Below, piece by piece: positions 9,218 through 18,047 of a stretch of DNA of 22,093 bases. Source of the stretch: Muribaculaceae bacterium. Lineage in GTDB: Bacteria > Bacteroidota > Bacteroidia > Bacteroidales > Muribaculaceae. The stretch lies in contig JAICZO010000148.1 of NCBI GenBank assembly GCA_029057255.1, positions 1 to 22,093 of the forward strand, written 5' to 3'. The notes under the pieces are model-generated. The model worked only from the letters and a program-made list of their open reading frames with translations. It was not told the DNA's origin and searched no databases. Position numbers and translations under genes: made by a program. The first letter of the stretch is position 1, and each line of letters starts with the position of its first letter.

Positions 9218-12200
9218 TTAAAGCGCGAGTTTTATTGTCGTTGCCTTGCCGTCGGCGGCTATGCGGACGATGTAAACACCTGCGTTGAGGGTGCTGAGGT
9301 CACAGACACCTTCGGCGTCGCGCTCGGCTGCCACGAGTGCTCCGGCGAGATCATACACCGTCACATCGGCCTTGCCTGCGAAGAGGAGCTTGCCGTCAAC
9401 GAGTGTCTTGCCTTCGGCCACCACGCGGTCGAGACCGGTCTCGATGCGCTCTGCCAGTGTGAAGGCCACCTTTGTGACGCGTGTGTCGCACCTGGTGTTG
9501 GCGTACAGCGATATTGAGTTGACACCGGGAGCAAGCTTGATTGAGCGTGCCTCGAGGTCGTTTTCGCCGGGCAGTTCAGGCTCGGCGGGTTCGGTTGTCT
9601 CGCCTTCGCCTGTCTCGTCGGACTGAACTTCGGGAGCGTCGCCGCCCTCTTCGCCGCCTTCCTCAACGGGGGGCACTACTTCGGGCTGCGCACCCATCAC
9701 GTAGAACTCGGCCACGACTGCATTGTCGTCGTTTATAGCTGTCGTGGGCAGGACTACGGTACCGAGCTTGGAGAGCTTGTCGTAGTCGAGGCTGTTGCCG
9801 GCGTATACGTCGAACGAAGACTCCTGACTCCAGCCCATGTTGTGGCGTGCGGTCACTTCAATCTTGTAGATGCAGTTCTCCTCGACGTTGAGCTTGGGCG
9901 AAGTGGCCCAGTCGTTGGCGTTCTTCGACGACACTGTCACCGAGAGGCCGAAGCTCTTGGGTACCCATGTGATAGGGTCGCCCCCGATGTTGGTATCGTT
10001 GTCGACATTGTCGATGGTCCACTCGTCGAAGTTGTCGGCGTTGGCTTCATAGGGAGCCTCGAGACCGCCGCCGATCCATTCCGACTTGACTTCGACAGCA
10101 TCTTCGGCGCTGCGGCCACCCTCGGTGTAGAGCTCTACCTTATAGAGGTGCGAGCCGGGAGTGTCGACGGTTGTGTCGGTGAAGCTCGACTGCTCGCCGG
10201 GGATGAGGCCGTCGGTCACAGAGCCGGCTTCCTCGCCGTCGCGGTAGATGATTGCCATGACGATGTCGCCCTCGGCGAGTTCTACGCCTGCGATGTTGGT
10301 AGCGGTGGGGTTGGTCCAGCTGACGGTAGCCTCGAGAGCCATGTCGGCGCCGGGAAGCACTGTCACGTCAGTGGCGAGGGCGGGGAGGATGGGGAGCGAC
10401 TCGATGCTGAAGCTGTGAATCTTGGGGAGACAAGAGTCCGACAGTTTGGACTGATACTCGTCGGTGCCGAATACAAACTGATAGCTGCCTGCCTCGTCGA
10501 CCTTGACAACGCTCGAGTATGCGACCTTGATAAGCTTTTCGGTTTTTCCCTTTGAGGGGGTGCCAACCCATGCCTTGCTGTCGGCGGTGAACTCACCGGC
10601 CTTGGCGAGGCCGTGCACGAAGTAGAAGGAGGTGTTCCAGGCTCCTGCCTCAAGCTCGAAGCTGATGGTATAGTAGCCGGGAGCAAGCTCGAAGTGGGGC
10701 GAAAGCAGATAGTCGTCCCAGTTCATGTAGGCGCCGACAGTATTGGCGGGCGACTGGAGAAGCATGTATTTTGCGTCTCTTACCCAGGTGCGGTCGTCGG
10801 CATTGGCGTCGACACCGCTCCAGATATCTGCGGTAGCGTCAGCCTTTGCAAAGTCGATGGCATAGGGCAGAGCCACTACGGGCGAGCCTATCCAGCCGGT
10901 GCTGACTGAGGGGTGCTCGGCTGCTGTCGCGCCGTCGGTGCCGACGGTGCGTACTGTCACGTCATAGCTGCCTGCCTCGGCAACTTCGAGGGTGTAGGAC
11001 GAAGTGCCGCCATCGAGAGTAGCGACAGGCTCGCCGCCGAGGAGTACTTCAATCTTATAGGCGTCGGCTGTCATGGGCACGCCTCCGAGGTCGACCGCGG
11101 GACATGTCCAGCTCAGCTCGGTCTTGAGCGAGAGGTCCTCGGCGGGCACTGAGGCAAGACCGGCGACGGGCGCGGGTATCATCGACGAGGCATCGACCTT
11201 GACAGAGCGGATATAGTAGTGCTGCACGATGCTGCGGGCCTCGACATGTGCGCGGAGGCCTACATAGTAGGTGCCGGCCTCGGGAGCGTAGAAGTAGAAT
11301 GTATAGGGCTCTTCGTATTTAAGACGTGTGACAAGCGCGATGGGAGCGCGGAACTCCATGTCGGCGACGTCGGTCGAGCGGCCGACATATGCGTCCATAC
11401 CGAAGGGCGATGTCGCCGTGTCGATATAGCCGTCGACGCTCACGCGGTAGTAGCCGGGAGCTGCCACGGCAACGGGAGGAGTAATCAGCCAGTCGTTCTC
11501 AAGAGCGTTGTAGGGGACGGTGAGATGCGCCGTGCCCTGGCTGTTGGCGGTGTCGAACTTCCATGTCTTGTCGGCGGCTACGGTCGAGCCTTCGCCCTGC
11601 AGATGCGTGAAGTTGTTGAACTCATCGGCGCTCGACACGGGGAACTCGGCGGGGATAGCAGCCGGCATCAGCGGGCCTGCATATGCCGTGGGGCCTACGC
11701 TGACAGCGGTGCTGACAACGCCTGCCACTGTGACAACGACGCTATAGCTGTGCTTGCCCGATGTAAGGCCGGTGGCCTCGGTATCGTCGAAGCTGACAGC
11801 GTCGCCTGCGAGAGTGGCGATGGGAGCATCGCCGCCGTCGCGGTATACTTCAACCTTCTCGACCTTCTGGTCCTCGGTGAAGTCTTCGCCGAAGACGCTC
11901 TGGGTAGGCAGAGTCCACGACAGGCTGATCTTGAGCTCGCGGTCGGGAGCTACAACTGCAGCGAGGCCGCTGACACCCTGCGGAGCAAAGACATTCTCCA
12001 TCACGGCGAAGTCGCCCACGAAGGCATACCATTTGTTCTTGGGGCTTGTGAAATGATAGGACACATAGTAGTCGCCTGTCTTAGCGGGAGTATAAGAGAT
12101 GTTATATTTCTTATAGTCGGTGTGCTTCTCGGTGTACTTGGCAAGCTCCACACCGGCGAGCATGGCGTCGACGTCCTTGCCTTCCGAGAGGCGCACGGTG

Positions 12201-13111
12201 ACAGTCTCTGGGTCGGTGTGAGTCTTGTAGCCGTAGCAGATGACATACTCCTTGCCGGCCTCCATGTGGAGAGCGGGCGACACGAGCCAGTCGTCACCGT
12301 CATTCTTTGAATTATACTTGATACCTGCAGCGCAACCGTTGGCAAACGCGCTGGTGTTGGTCGAGCTGCTTTTGCCAGAATACGCCTTCCAAGTCTCGGA
12401 GTCGTTGTTGGCGTTTATAACCGTCCAAGCCTCGTCGAGAGCAGTCGCAGACACTGCGATGGGCGATGCGTAAGGCAGCTGCAGGCCAGCGCACTCATGG
12501 TCGCCGGGCTGCTCGGGATTTTCGGGTCCGGGGTTGACGGGATTCTCGTTTACAGTCTCCTCGATTTTGACGTCGGCGATGTAAATAATGGCAGGCTGAT
12601 TACCTGCTACATGAAACGCGATATATGCGGGACCTGTATGTGTTGCAGTCAGCTTGACCGTCGTTTCGGTGTATGTGGTCGTAAGAGAAGTACCGGCCGA
12701 AAGCGACGGCGACCCCTTGGCTACATCAACATCATCAATAGGAGATGTGGGCGTAAGGCAGACATCAAATGTCTCTATATCCATCGCCGCACGGCTCTTG
12801 ACATAGAACGTAACCGTATATTCATTGCCCAAGGTGGCAGCAAACTGCGGCGATATCAGCCAGTCGTCACTCGGGAAATTCGTATCTGAACTTCCAAGTC
12901 TCATAGCCTGATGCCCATTGTGCGTAAAAGAACCGCCGGAACAGCTCCATGACGCACTACTACCTTTGTCGCACTGCGACCAGCCGTCCTCGCTGACAGT
13001 GGCGGAGGGGCTTTCGGTAAACGAGCCGGACTCGTAGGGCAACGTCACGGCAGCCGACGCAGAAGCGGCGACAAGCAATGTCGAAGCGAATAAAGAGTAA
13101 AGCTTTTTCAT
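9218..13111 (-). CDS. Secreted protein with five choice-of-anchor J domains, FN3 domains and C-terminal sorting domain
   Basis: A 1297-aa predicted secreted protein, first in the leftward cluster. A signal peptide (MKKLYSLFASTLLVAASASA) is followed by five CAJ jelly rolls marked by D-W-[LA]-x-[ST]-P motifs. The marker residues are W84, W275, W541, Y801 (DDYLLSP) and W1068. FN3 domains sit between the later units, giving a super-repeat of about 260-267 residues from the second unit on. A proline-rich linker lies near 185-200. An acidic Glu/Gly/Pro-rich stretch (about 1141-1184) falls inside the fifth CAJ. The C-terminus (ADVTVYDLAGALV...NAGVYIVRIAADG) matches the type A sorting-domain pattern. 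Unlike its two neighbours it lacks the propeller and CARDB regions. A consensus-like promoter and a leader hairpin lie upstream. Surface display is inferred; the ligand is unknown. Confidence 0.9.
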   Translation of the reverse strand: MKKLYSLFASTLLVAASASAAVTLPYESGSFTESPSATVSEDGWSQCDKGSSASWSCSGGSFTHNGHQAMRLGSSDTNFPSDDWLISPQFAATLGNEYTVTFYVKSRAAMDIETFDVCLTPTSPIDDVDVAKGSPSLSAGTSLTTTYTETTVKLTATHTGPAYIAFHVAGNQPAIIYIADVKIEETVNENPVNPGPENPEQPGDHECAGLQLPYASPIAVSATALDEAWTVINANNDSETWKAYSGKSSSTNTSAFANGCAAGIKYNSKNDGDDWLVSPALHMEAGKEYVICYGYKTHTDPETVTVRLSEGKDVDAMLAGVELAKYTEKHTDYKKYNISYTPAKTGDYYVSYHFTSPKNKWYAFVGDFAVMENVFAPQGVSGLAAVVAPDRELKISLSWTLPTQSVFGEDFTEDQKVEKVEVYRDGGDAPIATLAGDAVSFDDTEATGLTSGKHSYSVVVTVAGVVSTAVSVGPTAYAGPLMPAAIPAEFPVSSADEFNNFTHLQGEGSTVAADKTWKFDTANSQGTAHLTVPYNALENDWLITPPVAVAAPGYYRVSVDGYIDTATSPFGMDAYVGRSTDVADMEFRAPIALVTRLKYEEPYTFYFYAPEAGTYYVGLRAHVEARSIVQHYYIRSVKVDASSMIPAPVAGLASVPAEDLSLKTELSWTCPAVDLGGVPMTADAYKIEVLLGGEPVATLDGGTSSYTLEVAEAGSYDVTVRTVGTDGATAAEHPSVSTGWIGSPVVALPYAIDFAKADATADIWSGVDANADDRTWVRDAKYMLLQSPANTVGAYMNWDDYLLSPHFELAPGYYTISFELEAGAWNTSFYFVHGLAKAGEFTADSKAWVGTPSKGKTEKLIKVAYSSVVKVDEAGSYQFVFGTDEYQSKLSDSCLPKIHSFSIESLPILPALATDVTVLPGADMALEATVSWTNPTATNIAGVELAEGDIVMAIIYRDGEEAGSVTDGLIPGEQSSFTDTTVDTPGSHLYKVELYTEGGRSAEDAVEVKSEWIGGGLEAPYEANADNFDEWTIDNVDNDTNIGGDPITWVPKSFGLSVTVSSKNANDWATSPKLNVEENCIYKIEVTARHNMGWSQESSFDVYAGNSLDYDKLSKLGTVVLPTTAINDDNAVVAEFYVMGAQPEVVPPVEEGGEEGGDAPEVQSDETGEGETTEPAEPELPGENDLEARSIKLAPGVNSISLYANTRCDTRVTKVAFTLAERIETGLDRVVAEGKTLVDGKLLFAGKADVTVYDLAGALVAAERDAEGVCDLSTLNAGVYIVRIAADGKATTIKLAL

Positions 13112-13149
13112 ATTTTGAATAGGTTTAGAAATGATTTTGCACTAAAGAC

Positions 13150-13178
13150 GGCGACATAAAAGCGGGCAAAATGTCGCC
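13150..13178 (-). promoter_or_regulatory. Hairpin in the predicted 5' leader of the large-gene cluster
   Basis: GGCGACAT (13150-13157) and ATGTCGCC (13171-13178) form a perfect 8-bp inverted repeat with a 13-nt loop. It begins about 10 nt downstream of the predicted -7 box, near the 5' end of the transcript. It could stabilise the mRNA 5' end or act as an operator. It is about 40 nt from the start codon and does not obviously cover it. Confidence 0.45.
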
Positions 13179-13188
13179 TCCAACGCCG

Positions 13189-13219
13189 CAAAGTTAGCAC
13201 AAATTTCTTTTTCTGCAAT
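13189..13219 (-). promoter_or_regulatory. Promoter of the large secreted-protein cluster
   Basis: The minus strand shows TAACTTTG (13189-13196), a full match to the TAnnTTTG -7 box. ATTG (13216-13219) lies 19 nt upstream as a 3-of-4 match to the TTTG -33 box. The predicted leader is about 70 nt long. It is arranged back to back with the parC promoter. Confidence 0.6.
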
Positions 13220-13348
13220 ACATTTTTGGAAAAATGTTCGACTTTAATACAAACCACCCGCAAATTGCCTGAGCATTTCTCCTTTATTTTCATCAAAGAA
13301 GGCCCGATAGAACATTCACTGTTTTCTTTTTGCAAGCGATAACGCGTA

Positions 13349-13372
13349 TTTGCTAAAAATTCACTAAATTTG
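13349..13372 (+). promoter_or_regulatory. Probable promoter of the parC operon
   Basis: TAAATTTG at 13365-13372 is a full match to the -7 box, 27 nt before the parC start codon. The nearest TTTG (13349-13352) is only 12 nt upstream, shorter than the usual 19-20. The -33 element is therefore weak or non-consensus, which may mean an activator is needed. Confidence 0.5.
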
Positions 13373-13399
13373 TAGCAACTTTGCCAATACTCTACACAA

Positions 13400-16144
13400 A
13401 TGACCGACAATAGCGACGACAAATACCTCGAAGAACACGACGAAAACATAACTGACGACATCCTCGAGAGCATCGAGGCCGACGAAAAGGAGCCTGAGCC
13501 CGAAGTCGACCGGCGCAAGCCATACACTGCTCCGGCCGATGTCGTGCGCCACCATCTCAGAGGAATGTATCAGACATGGTTCCTCGAGTATGCGTCATAT
13601 GTTATCCTCGAGCGTGCCGTGCCTCACATCGACGACGGACTGAAACCCGTGCAGCGACGCATCCTGCACGCCATGAAGACTATCGACGACGAGCGCTTCA
13701 ACAAGGTGGCCAACATCGTCGGTACGACTATGCAGTACCACCCGCACGGCGACGCATCCATCAAGGACGCCCTCGTGCAGCTCGGTCAGAAAGAACTGCT
13801 TGTGGAGACTCAGGGTAACTGGGGCAACATCCTGACAGGCTCGGCGGCCGCTGCGGCCCGTTATATCGAGGCGCGTCTGTCGCCCTTCGCCACCGAAGTG
13901 CTCTTCAACCCCAAGGTGACCGAGTGGACCATGAGCTACGACGGCCGCAAGCGTGAGCCGGTGACGCTCCCCACCAAGTTCCCCCTGCTGTTGGCACAGG
14001 GTGCCGAAGGCATCGCCGTGGGCCTGTCTTCGAAGATTCTGCCCCATAACTTCAACGAGATTCTCGACGCCGCCATCGCATGCGTCCGCGGCGAGGACTT
14101 CGAGCTGCTGCCCGACTTCATGACAGGCGGCCTTATCGACGTCAGCAGATACAACGACGGCCGCCGAGGCGGTGCCGTCAAGGTGCGCGCCAAGATAGAG
14201 AAAATCGACTCGCGCACGCTCAACATCACCGAGCTGCCCTTCGGCAAGACGTCCGAGGCGCTTATCGAGTCTATACTGAAAGCCTTCGAGCGCGGTCAGA
14301 TAAAGATACGCAAGGTGGAGAACAACACCGCCGCCGAGGCATCGATTCTCGTCCACCTCATACCCGGCACATCGAGCGACAAGACCATCGACGCTCTCTA
14401 TGCCTTCACCGACTGCGAAGTAAACATCTCGCCCAACTGCTGCGTCATCAGCGGGCAGAAGCCGCAGTTCCTCGGTGTCAGCGACGTGCTCCGGCACAGC
14501 GTCGACACCACCAGGCGCATCATCACAGCCGAGATAGAAGTAGTGCTCGGCGAAGACCGCGAGAAGCTGCTCTACGCTTCGCTCGAGAAGATTTTCATCG
14601 AGAACAGGATATACAAGGACAAGCAGTACGAAGAAGCCGCTTCGCTCGACGACGCCATAGCGCACATCGACAGCCGCCTCGAACCTTTCAAACCGTCGTT
14701 CATCAGAGAGATAACGCGCGACGACATCCTGCGCCTCCTCGAGATAAAGATGAAACGCATCCTGCGCTTCAACTCCGAAGAGGCCGACAAGGCCATCGCG
14801 GCTCTGCGACAGGCCATATCGGACAATCTCGACAAGCTCGAGCACATCGACGACGTCACCGTCGAGTGGTACGAGTATCTCAAGAAAAAATACGGCGCCG
14901 CATACCCCCGCCGCACACAGGTCCGCGGCTTCGACAACATCCAGGCCGCCACTGTGGCCGAAGCCAACGAGAAGCTGTACATCAACCGCGAGGAAGGCTT
15001 CATCGGCACCGGGCTGAAAAAAGACGAGTTTGTATGCAACTGCTCGTCGCTCGACGACATCATCATCTTCTACCGCGACGGTCACTACAAGATCGTCAAG
15101 GTGCAGGACAAGCTCTTCGTCGACAAGAACGTCATATACCTCAACGTCTACAAGCGGCGCGACGAGCGCACTATATATAATGTAATATATCAGAACGGCC
15201 GCGGCGGCGTATACTACATGAAGCGCTTCGCCGCCACCGGTCTTGCCCGCGACAAGGACTATGCCCTGACATCGAACCTGCTGCCCGGCTCGAAGATTGT
15301 ATGGTTCTCGGCCAACCCCAACGGCGAGGCCGAAGTCGTCAAGGTCACCCTCAAGCCCAAGCTCAGGCTCAAGAACCTGACATTCGATGTCGACTTCAGC
15401 AAGCTCGCCATCAAGGGTCGCGCCGCGCAGGGCAACCTCGTCACCAAGAACGATGTGGCACGCTTCTCGCTCAAGGAACGCGGCACATCGACCCTCGGCG
15501 GACTCAAGGTGTGGTTTGACTTCGACGTCATGCGCCTCAACTACGAAGGGCGCGGCGAGTACCTGGGCGAGTTCTCCGGCAACGACCGCATACTCGTCAT
15601 CCTGCCGTCGGGCGAATACTACACCACGGGCTTCGAAGTCACCAACCACTACGACGAGAAAGTGCTGCGCATCGAGAAATTCCGCGACAAGACCGTATGG
15701 ACGGCCATCCTCGATGACGCCGAGCAGGGCTACCCCTACATCAAGCGCTTCACCTTCGAGGACTCGCCCCGCCGCCAGCGCTTTGTCGGCGACGACGCCC
15801 GCTCGCATCTGATAGCACTCTCCGACCACGATGCGCCGATGTTCGAGCTGCAGTTCTCCGACGACGGCCGAGTGCCCGCGCTGATAGATGCCGAGGACTT
15901 CATCGGCGTAAAATCGTTCAAGGCCCGCGGCAAGCGCCTCACGACCTACGGCCTCGCTTCGGTGACCGAACTCGAGCCTAAACGACCCGACGCCGACAGT
16001 GTGCAGCCCGAAGAAGCAGCCGAGGAAACCGCCGGCGAGAACGACGCCGCGGCATCCGACGCTCCCGTAGTGGCTCCTGTCGCAGCCGGCGACGACGACG
16101 CCCCCGTACAGCAGACTCTCTTCGAAGATGAAAGCGACAGTTAA
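13400..16144 (+). CDS. parC: DNA topoisomerase IV subunit A
   Basis: The 914-aa breakage-reunion subunit of topoisomerase IV, which decatenates chromosomes with ParE (not in this window). The N-terminal 40 residues are acidic. The winged-helix core carries GLKPVQRRILHAM (80-92), YHPHGDASIKDAL (113-125) and the active-site tyrosine in AAARYIEARL (Y155). The C-terminal half (about 510-850) fits a partial beta-pinwheel. No QRRGGKG-type GyrA box is seen, which favours topoisomerase IV over gyrase. The tail after about 860 is Ala/Glu/Asp-rich and ends in QQTLF plus six residues. The position equivalent to quinolone-determining GyrA Ser83 is Ala119; Asp87 is Asp123. The gene leads an envelope-protein operon, with its 3' end overlapping the next gene by 17 bp. 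No Shine-Dalgarno is seen. Confidence 0.95.
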   Translation: MTDNSDDKYLEEHDENITDDILESIEADEKEPEPEVDRRKPYTAPADVVRHHLRGMYQTWFLEYASYVILERAVPHIDDGLKPVQRRILHAMKTIDDERFNKVANIVGTTMQYHPHGDASIKDALVQLGQKELLVETQGNWGNILTGSAAAAARYIEARLSPFATEVLFNPKVTEWTMSYDGRKREPVTLPTKFPLLLAQGAEGIAVGLSSKILPHNFNEILDAAIACVRGEDFELLPDFMTGGLIDVSRYNDGRRGGAVKVRAKIEKIDSRTLNITELPFGKTSEALIESILKAFERGQIKIRKVENNTAAEASILVHLIPGTSSDKTIDALYAFTDCEVNISPNCCVISGQKPQFLGVSDVLRHSVDTTRRIITAEIEVVLGEDREKLLYASLEKIFIENRIYKDKQYEEAASLDDAIAHIDSRLEPFKPSFIREITRDDILRLLEIKMKRILRFNSEEADKAIAALRQAISDNLDKLEHIDDVTVEWYEYLKKKYGAAYPRRTQVRGFDNIQAATVAEANEKLYINREEGFIGTGLKKDEFVCNCSSLDDIIIFYRDGHYKIVKVQDKLFVDKNVIYLNVYKRRDERTIYNVIYQNGRGGVYYMKRFAATGLARDKDYALTSNLLPGSKIVWFSANPNGEAEVVKVTLKPKLRLKNLTFDVDFSKLAIKGRAAQGNLVTKNDVARFSLKERGTSTLGGLKVWFDFDVMRLNYEGRGEYLGEFSGNDRILVILPSGEYYTTGFEVTNHYDEKVLRIEKFRDKTVWTAILDDAEQGYPYIKRFTFEDSPRRQRFVGDDARSHLIALSDHDAPMFELQFSDDGRVPALIDAEDFIGVKSFKARGKRLTTYGLASVTELEPKRPDADSVQPEEAAEETAGENDAAASDAPVVAPVAAGDDDAPVQQTLFEDESDS

Positions 16145-16973
16145 GGCCATACTCCTGCTGCTCGTCGCCACGGCGGCGACGGCAAAAGCTCAGGATGTCG
16201 AGCGCCCCGTGCTCTCGGCATACACCCTCGAGGCAGGCTCGGCACACATTGCCGACACCTACCTCACTCCGCTGAAATACTACGGGCAGAACTATGCCCT
16301 CGGATACGAGCGCATGCAGGCCATGCGCTTCAACCCCGACCGATGGGTCATGCGGCTGAGAGGACGCCTCTCGCTCGAGCGCGTCAAGAGCCCGGCGCGC
16401 AATTCACTGATGTGGGGTCTCGGCCTCGACCTGGGCTGGAGCATGATGCACCGCTGGCGCCCGGCACAGCAGTGGACCGTCATGGCCGGAGGCTATACGT
16501 CGGCCGAAGCCGGAGTGCTCTACCTGTCGCGCAACTCCAACAATCCCGCATCGGCAAAGGGCGCATGGACCGTCGGCGTATCGGCGGCGGCCGTATACAA
16601 CGGGCGCATCGGGCGCATACCCTTCTGCGCGCGCTATCAGGCCGAGCTGCCCCTTACGGGCATATTCTTCACTCCGCAGTACGGCGAACTCTACTACGAG
16701 ATATGGCTGGGCAACCACAGCGGCCTCGTACACGGAGCCTGGCCCGGCAACTACTTCGGGCTTGACAACCTCGCCACTGTCGACCTGCGCTTCGGCCGCA
16801 CGATACTCCGCCTCGGCTACCGCTGCGACATCCTATCCTCTAAGGCCAACGACATAGTGTCGCGCTCGGTGACACACACCGCCGTCGTCGGCATCGCCTC
16901 GGAGTGGCTCTCTCTGGGGCCGTCCGACAGCCGCAAGGCCGAGCAGGCCCGCATAACAAGCTCTCTCTACTGA
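16128..16973 (+). CDS. DUF3316 family protein, probable outer-membrane beta-barrel-like
   Basis: A 281-aa exported protein of a family known mainly from Bacteroidetes and without an assigned function. It starts with a clear signal peptide (MKATVKAILLLLVATAATAKAQ). Family-like segments are HIADTYLTPLKYYGQNYALGYERM, YLSRNSNNPAS, a segment around ELPLTGIFFTPQYGELYYEI, and LGYRCDILSSKAND near the C-terminus. Alternating aromatic and hydrophobic residues, with repeated short strands such as WGLGLDLGW and VDLRFGRTILRLGY, suggest a beta-barrel in the outer membrane; this is inference. The start lies inside the parC 3' end, and an intact signal peptide from this ATG supports it. The next gene follows after 3 bp, so co-transcription is likely. 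No Shine-Dalgarno is seen. Confidence 0.85.
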   Translation: MKATVKAILLLLVATAATAKAQDVERPVLSAYTLEAGSAHIADTYLTPLKYYGQNYALGYERMQAMRFNPDRWVMRLRGRLSLERVKSPARNSLMWGLGLDLGWSMMHRWRPAQQWTVMAGGYTSAEAGVLYLSRNSNNPASAKGAWTVGVSAAAVYNGRIGRIPFCARYQAELPLTGIFFTPQYGELYYEIWLGNHSGLVHGAWPGNYFGLDNLATVDLRFGRTILRLGYRCDILSSKANDIVSRSVTHTAVVGIASEWLSLGPSDSRKAEQARITSSLY

Positions 16974-16976
16974 CAT

Positions 16977-18047
16977 ATGAAAGCCCTCCTTCGCAACATA
17001 TTGGCCGCCACGGCCGTAAGCCTGCCCCTCGCTCTGGGCACAGGCAGCTGCCACAGCGTCGAGTCGTGGGACAACGACGTCTACGGCAACTTCGACGCCC
17101 TGTGGAAGATTCTCGACGAGCACTACTGCTTCTTCGCCGACAAGGACATCGACTGGGAGGAGACCGGCGCTCGATACCGTGCCGCCATAAAGCCCGACTG
17201 GGACGCCACTTTGCTCTTCGCACACTGCGCCGACATGCTCGACGAGCTGCGCGACGGGCACACCAACCTCATATCATGGTTCGACGTCAGCTACTACCGC
17301 AAGTGGTGGAGCGACTACCCTCAGAACTTCGACCTCAGGCTCGTGCAGGAGCACTATCTCGGCTTCGACTACACGACCGGAAGCGGCTTCATGTACAAAT
17401 ACCTTGAGGACCGCAAGGTCGGCTATGTGCGCTACGGCTCCTTCACCTCGCCGGTGAGCCACAGCTTCATCGACAACATGATGCTGACCATGAAAGAGGC
17501 CGACGGCATGATATTCGACGTCCGCGACAACAGCGGCGGCGACCTGACAAACGTCGAGAAGATAGTCAGCCACTTCATCACCGAGCGCACTCTCGGCGGA
17601 TACATAAGCCACAAGACAGGACCCGGCCACGATGACTTCTCGGAGCCATACCCCTTCTACTACGACACTGCCGACGGACACGTGCGCTGGCTCAAGCCGG
17701 TGATAGTGCTCACCAACCGCAGCACATACAGCGCCGCCAACAACTTCGTGTCGGCCATGAAGGGACTGCCGCAGGTGGCAGTCGCAGGCACCACGACAGG
17801 CGGCGGCTCGGGCATGCCGTTCTCGTCGGAGCTGCCGTGCGGATGGTCGGTGCGCTTCTCGGCAAGCCCGGTCTACGACGCCGACATGAATCTCACCGAG
17901 AACGGCATAGCCCCCACACCCGGCGGCGAAGTGCAGCTCGACCCCGAGAAAGCGCTCCAGGGCATCGACACGATGCTTGAGTTCGCAATAGAAGCTCTCA
18001 ACAGAATAGCACAGCAGAACAAACCGAAAAATGTCAAAGAACTATAA
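16977..18047 (+). CDS. S41 family peptidase-like lipoprotein
   Basis: A 356-aa protein of the C-terminal-processing (tail-specific) peptidase family S41. The hydrophobic N-terminus ends in GTGSC (C25), a loose lipobox, so lipid anchoring in the envelope is likely but not certain. An N-terminal helical region is followed by DELRDGHTNL (H95). The S41 core follows with VGYVRYGSF (148-156), IFDVRDNSGGDL (179-190) and TNRSTYSAANNF (246-257). Ser252 is the best candidate nucleophile. The substrate cannot be read from the sequence. A distinct PDZ domain is not obvious, as in some Bacteroidetes S41 proteins. The gene starts 3 bp after the DUF3316 stop, and its last 17 bp overlap the M23-like gene. 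No Shine-Dalgarno is seen. Confidence 0.88.
   Translation: MKALLRNILAATAVSLPLALGTGSCHSVESWDNDVYGNFDALWKILDEHYCFFADKDIDWEETGARYRAAIKPDWDATLLFAHCADMLDELRDGHTNLISWFDVSYYRKWWSDYPQNFDLRLVQEHYLGFDYTTGSGFMYKYLEDRKVGYVRYGSFTSPVSHSFIDNMMLTMKEADGMIFDVRDNSGGDLTNVEKIVSHFITERTLGGYISHKTGPGHDDFSEPYPFYYDTADGHVRWLKPVIVLTNRSTYSAANNFVSAMKGLPQVAVAGTTTGGGSGMPFSSELPCGWSVRFSASPVYDADMNLTENGIAPTPGGEVQLDPEKALQGIDTMLEFAIEALNRIAQQNKPKNVKEL

Noticed and set aside
188..13111. Recurring short DNA strings such as gccagtcgt suggestive of a dispersed repeat or CRISPR
   Set aside because: They encode the conserved DDWL/NDWL motif of the CAJ domains, are in frame and irregularly spaced, and have no spacer-repeat structure.
13595..16171. 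An 858-codon open frame on the minus strand, opposite parC
   Set aside because: parC is unmistakable on the plus strand. The antisense frame has the same Val/Glu/Leu-rich shadow composition and no recognisable start context or domain.
16128..18047. Two gene overlaps of exactly 17 bp (parC/DUF3316 and S41/M23)
   Set aside because: The overlapping sequences are unrelated, so equal length is most likely coincidence in a compact operon.
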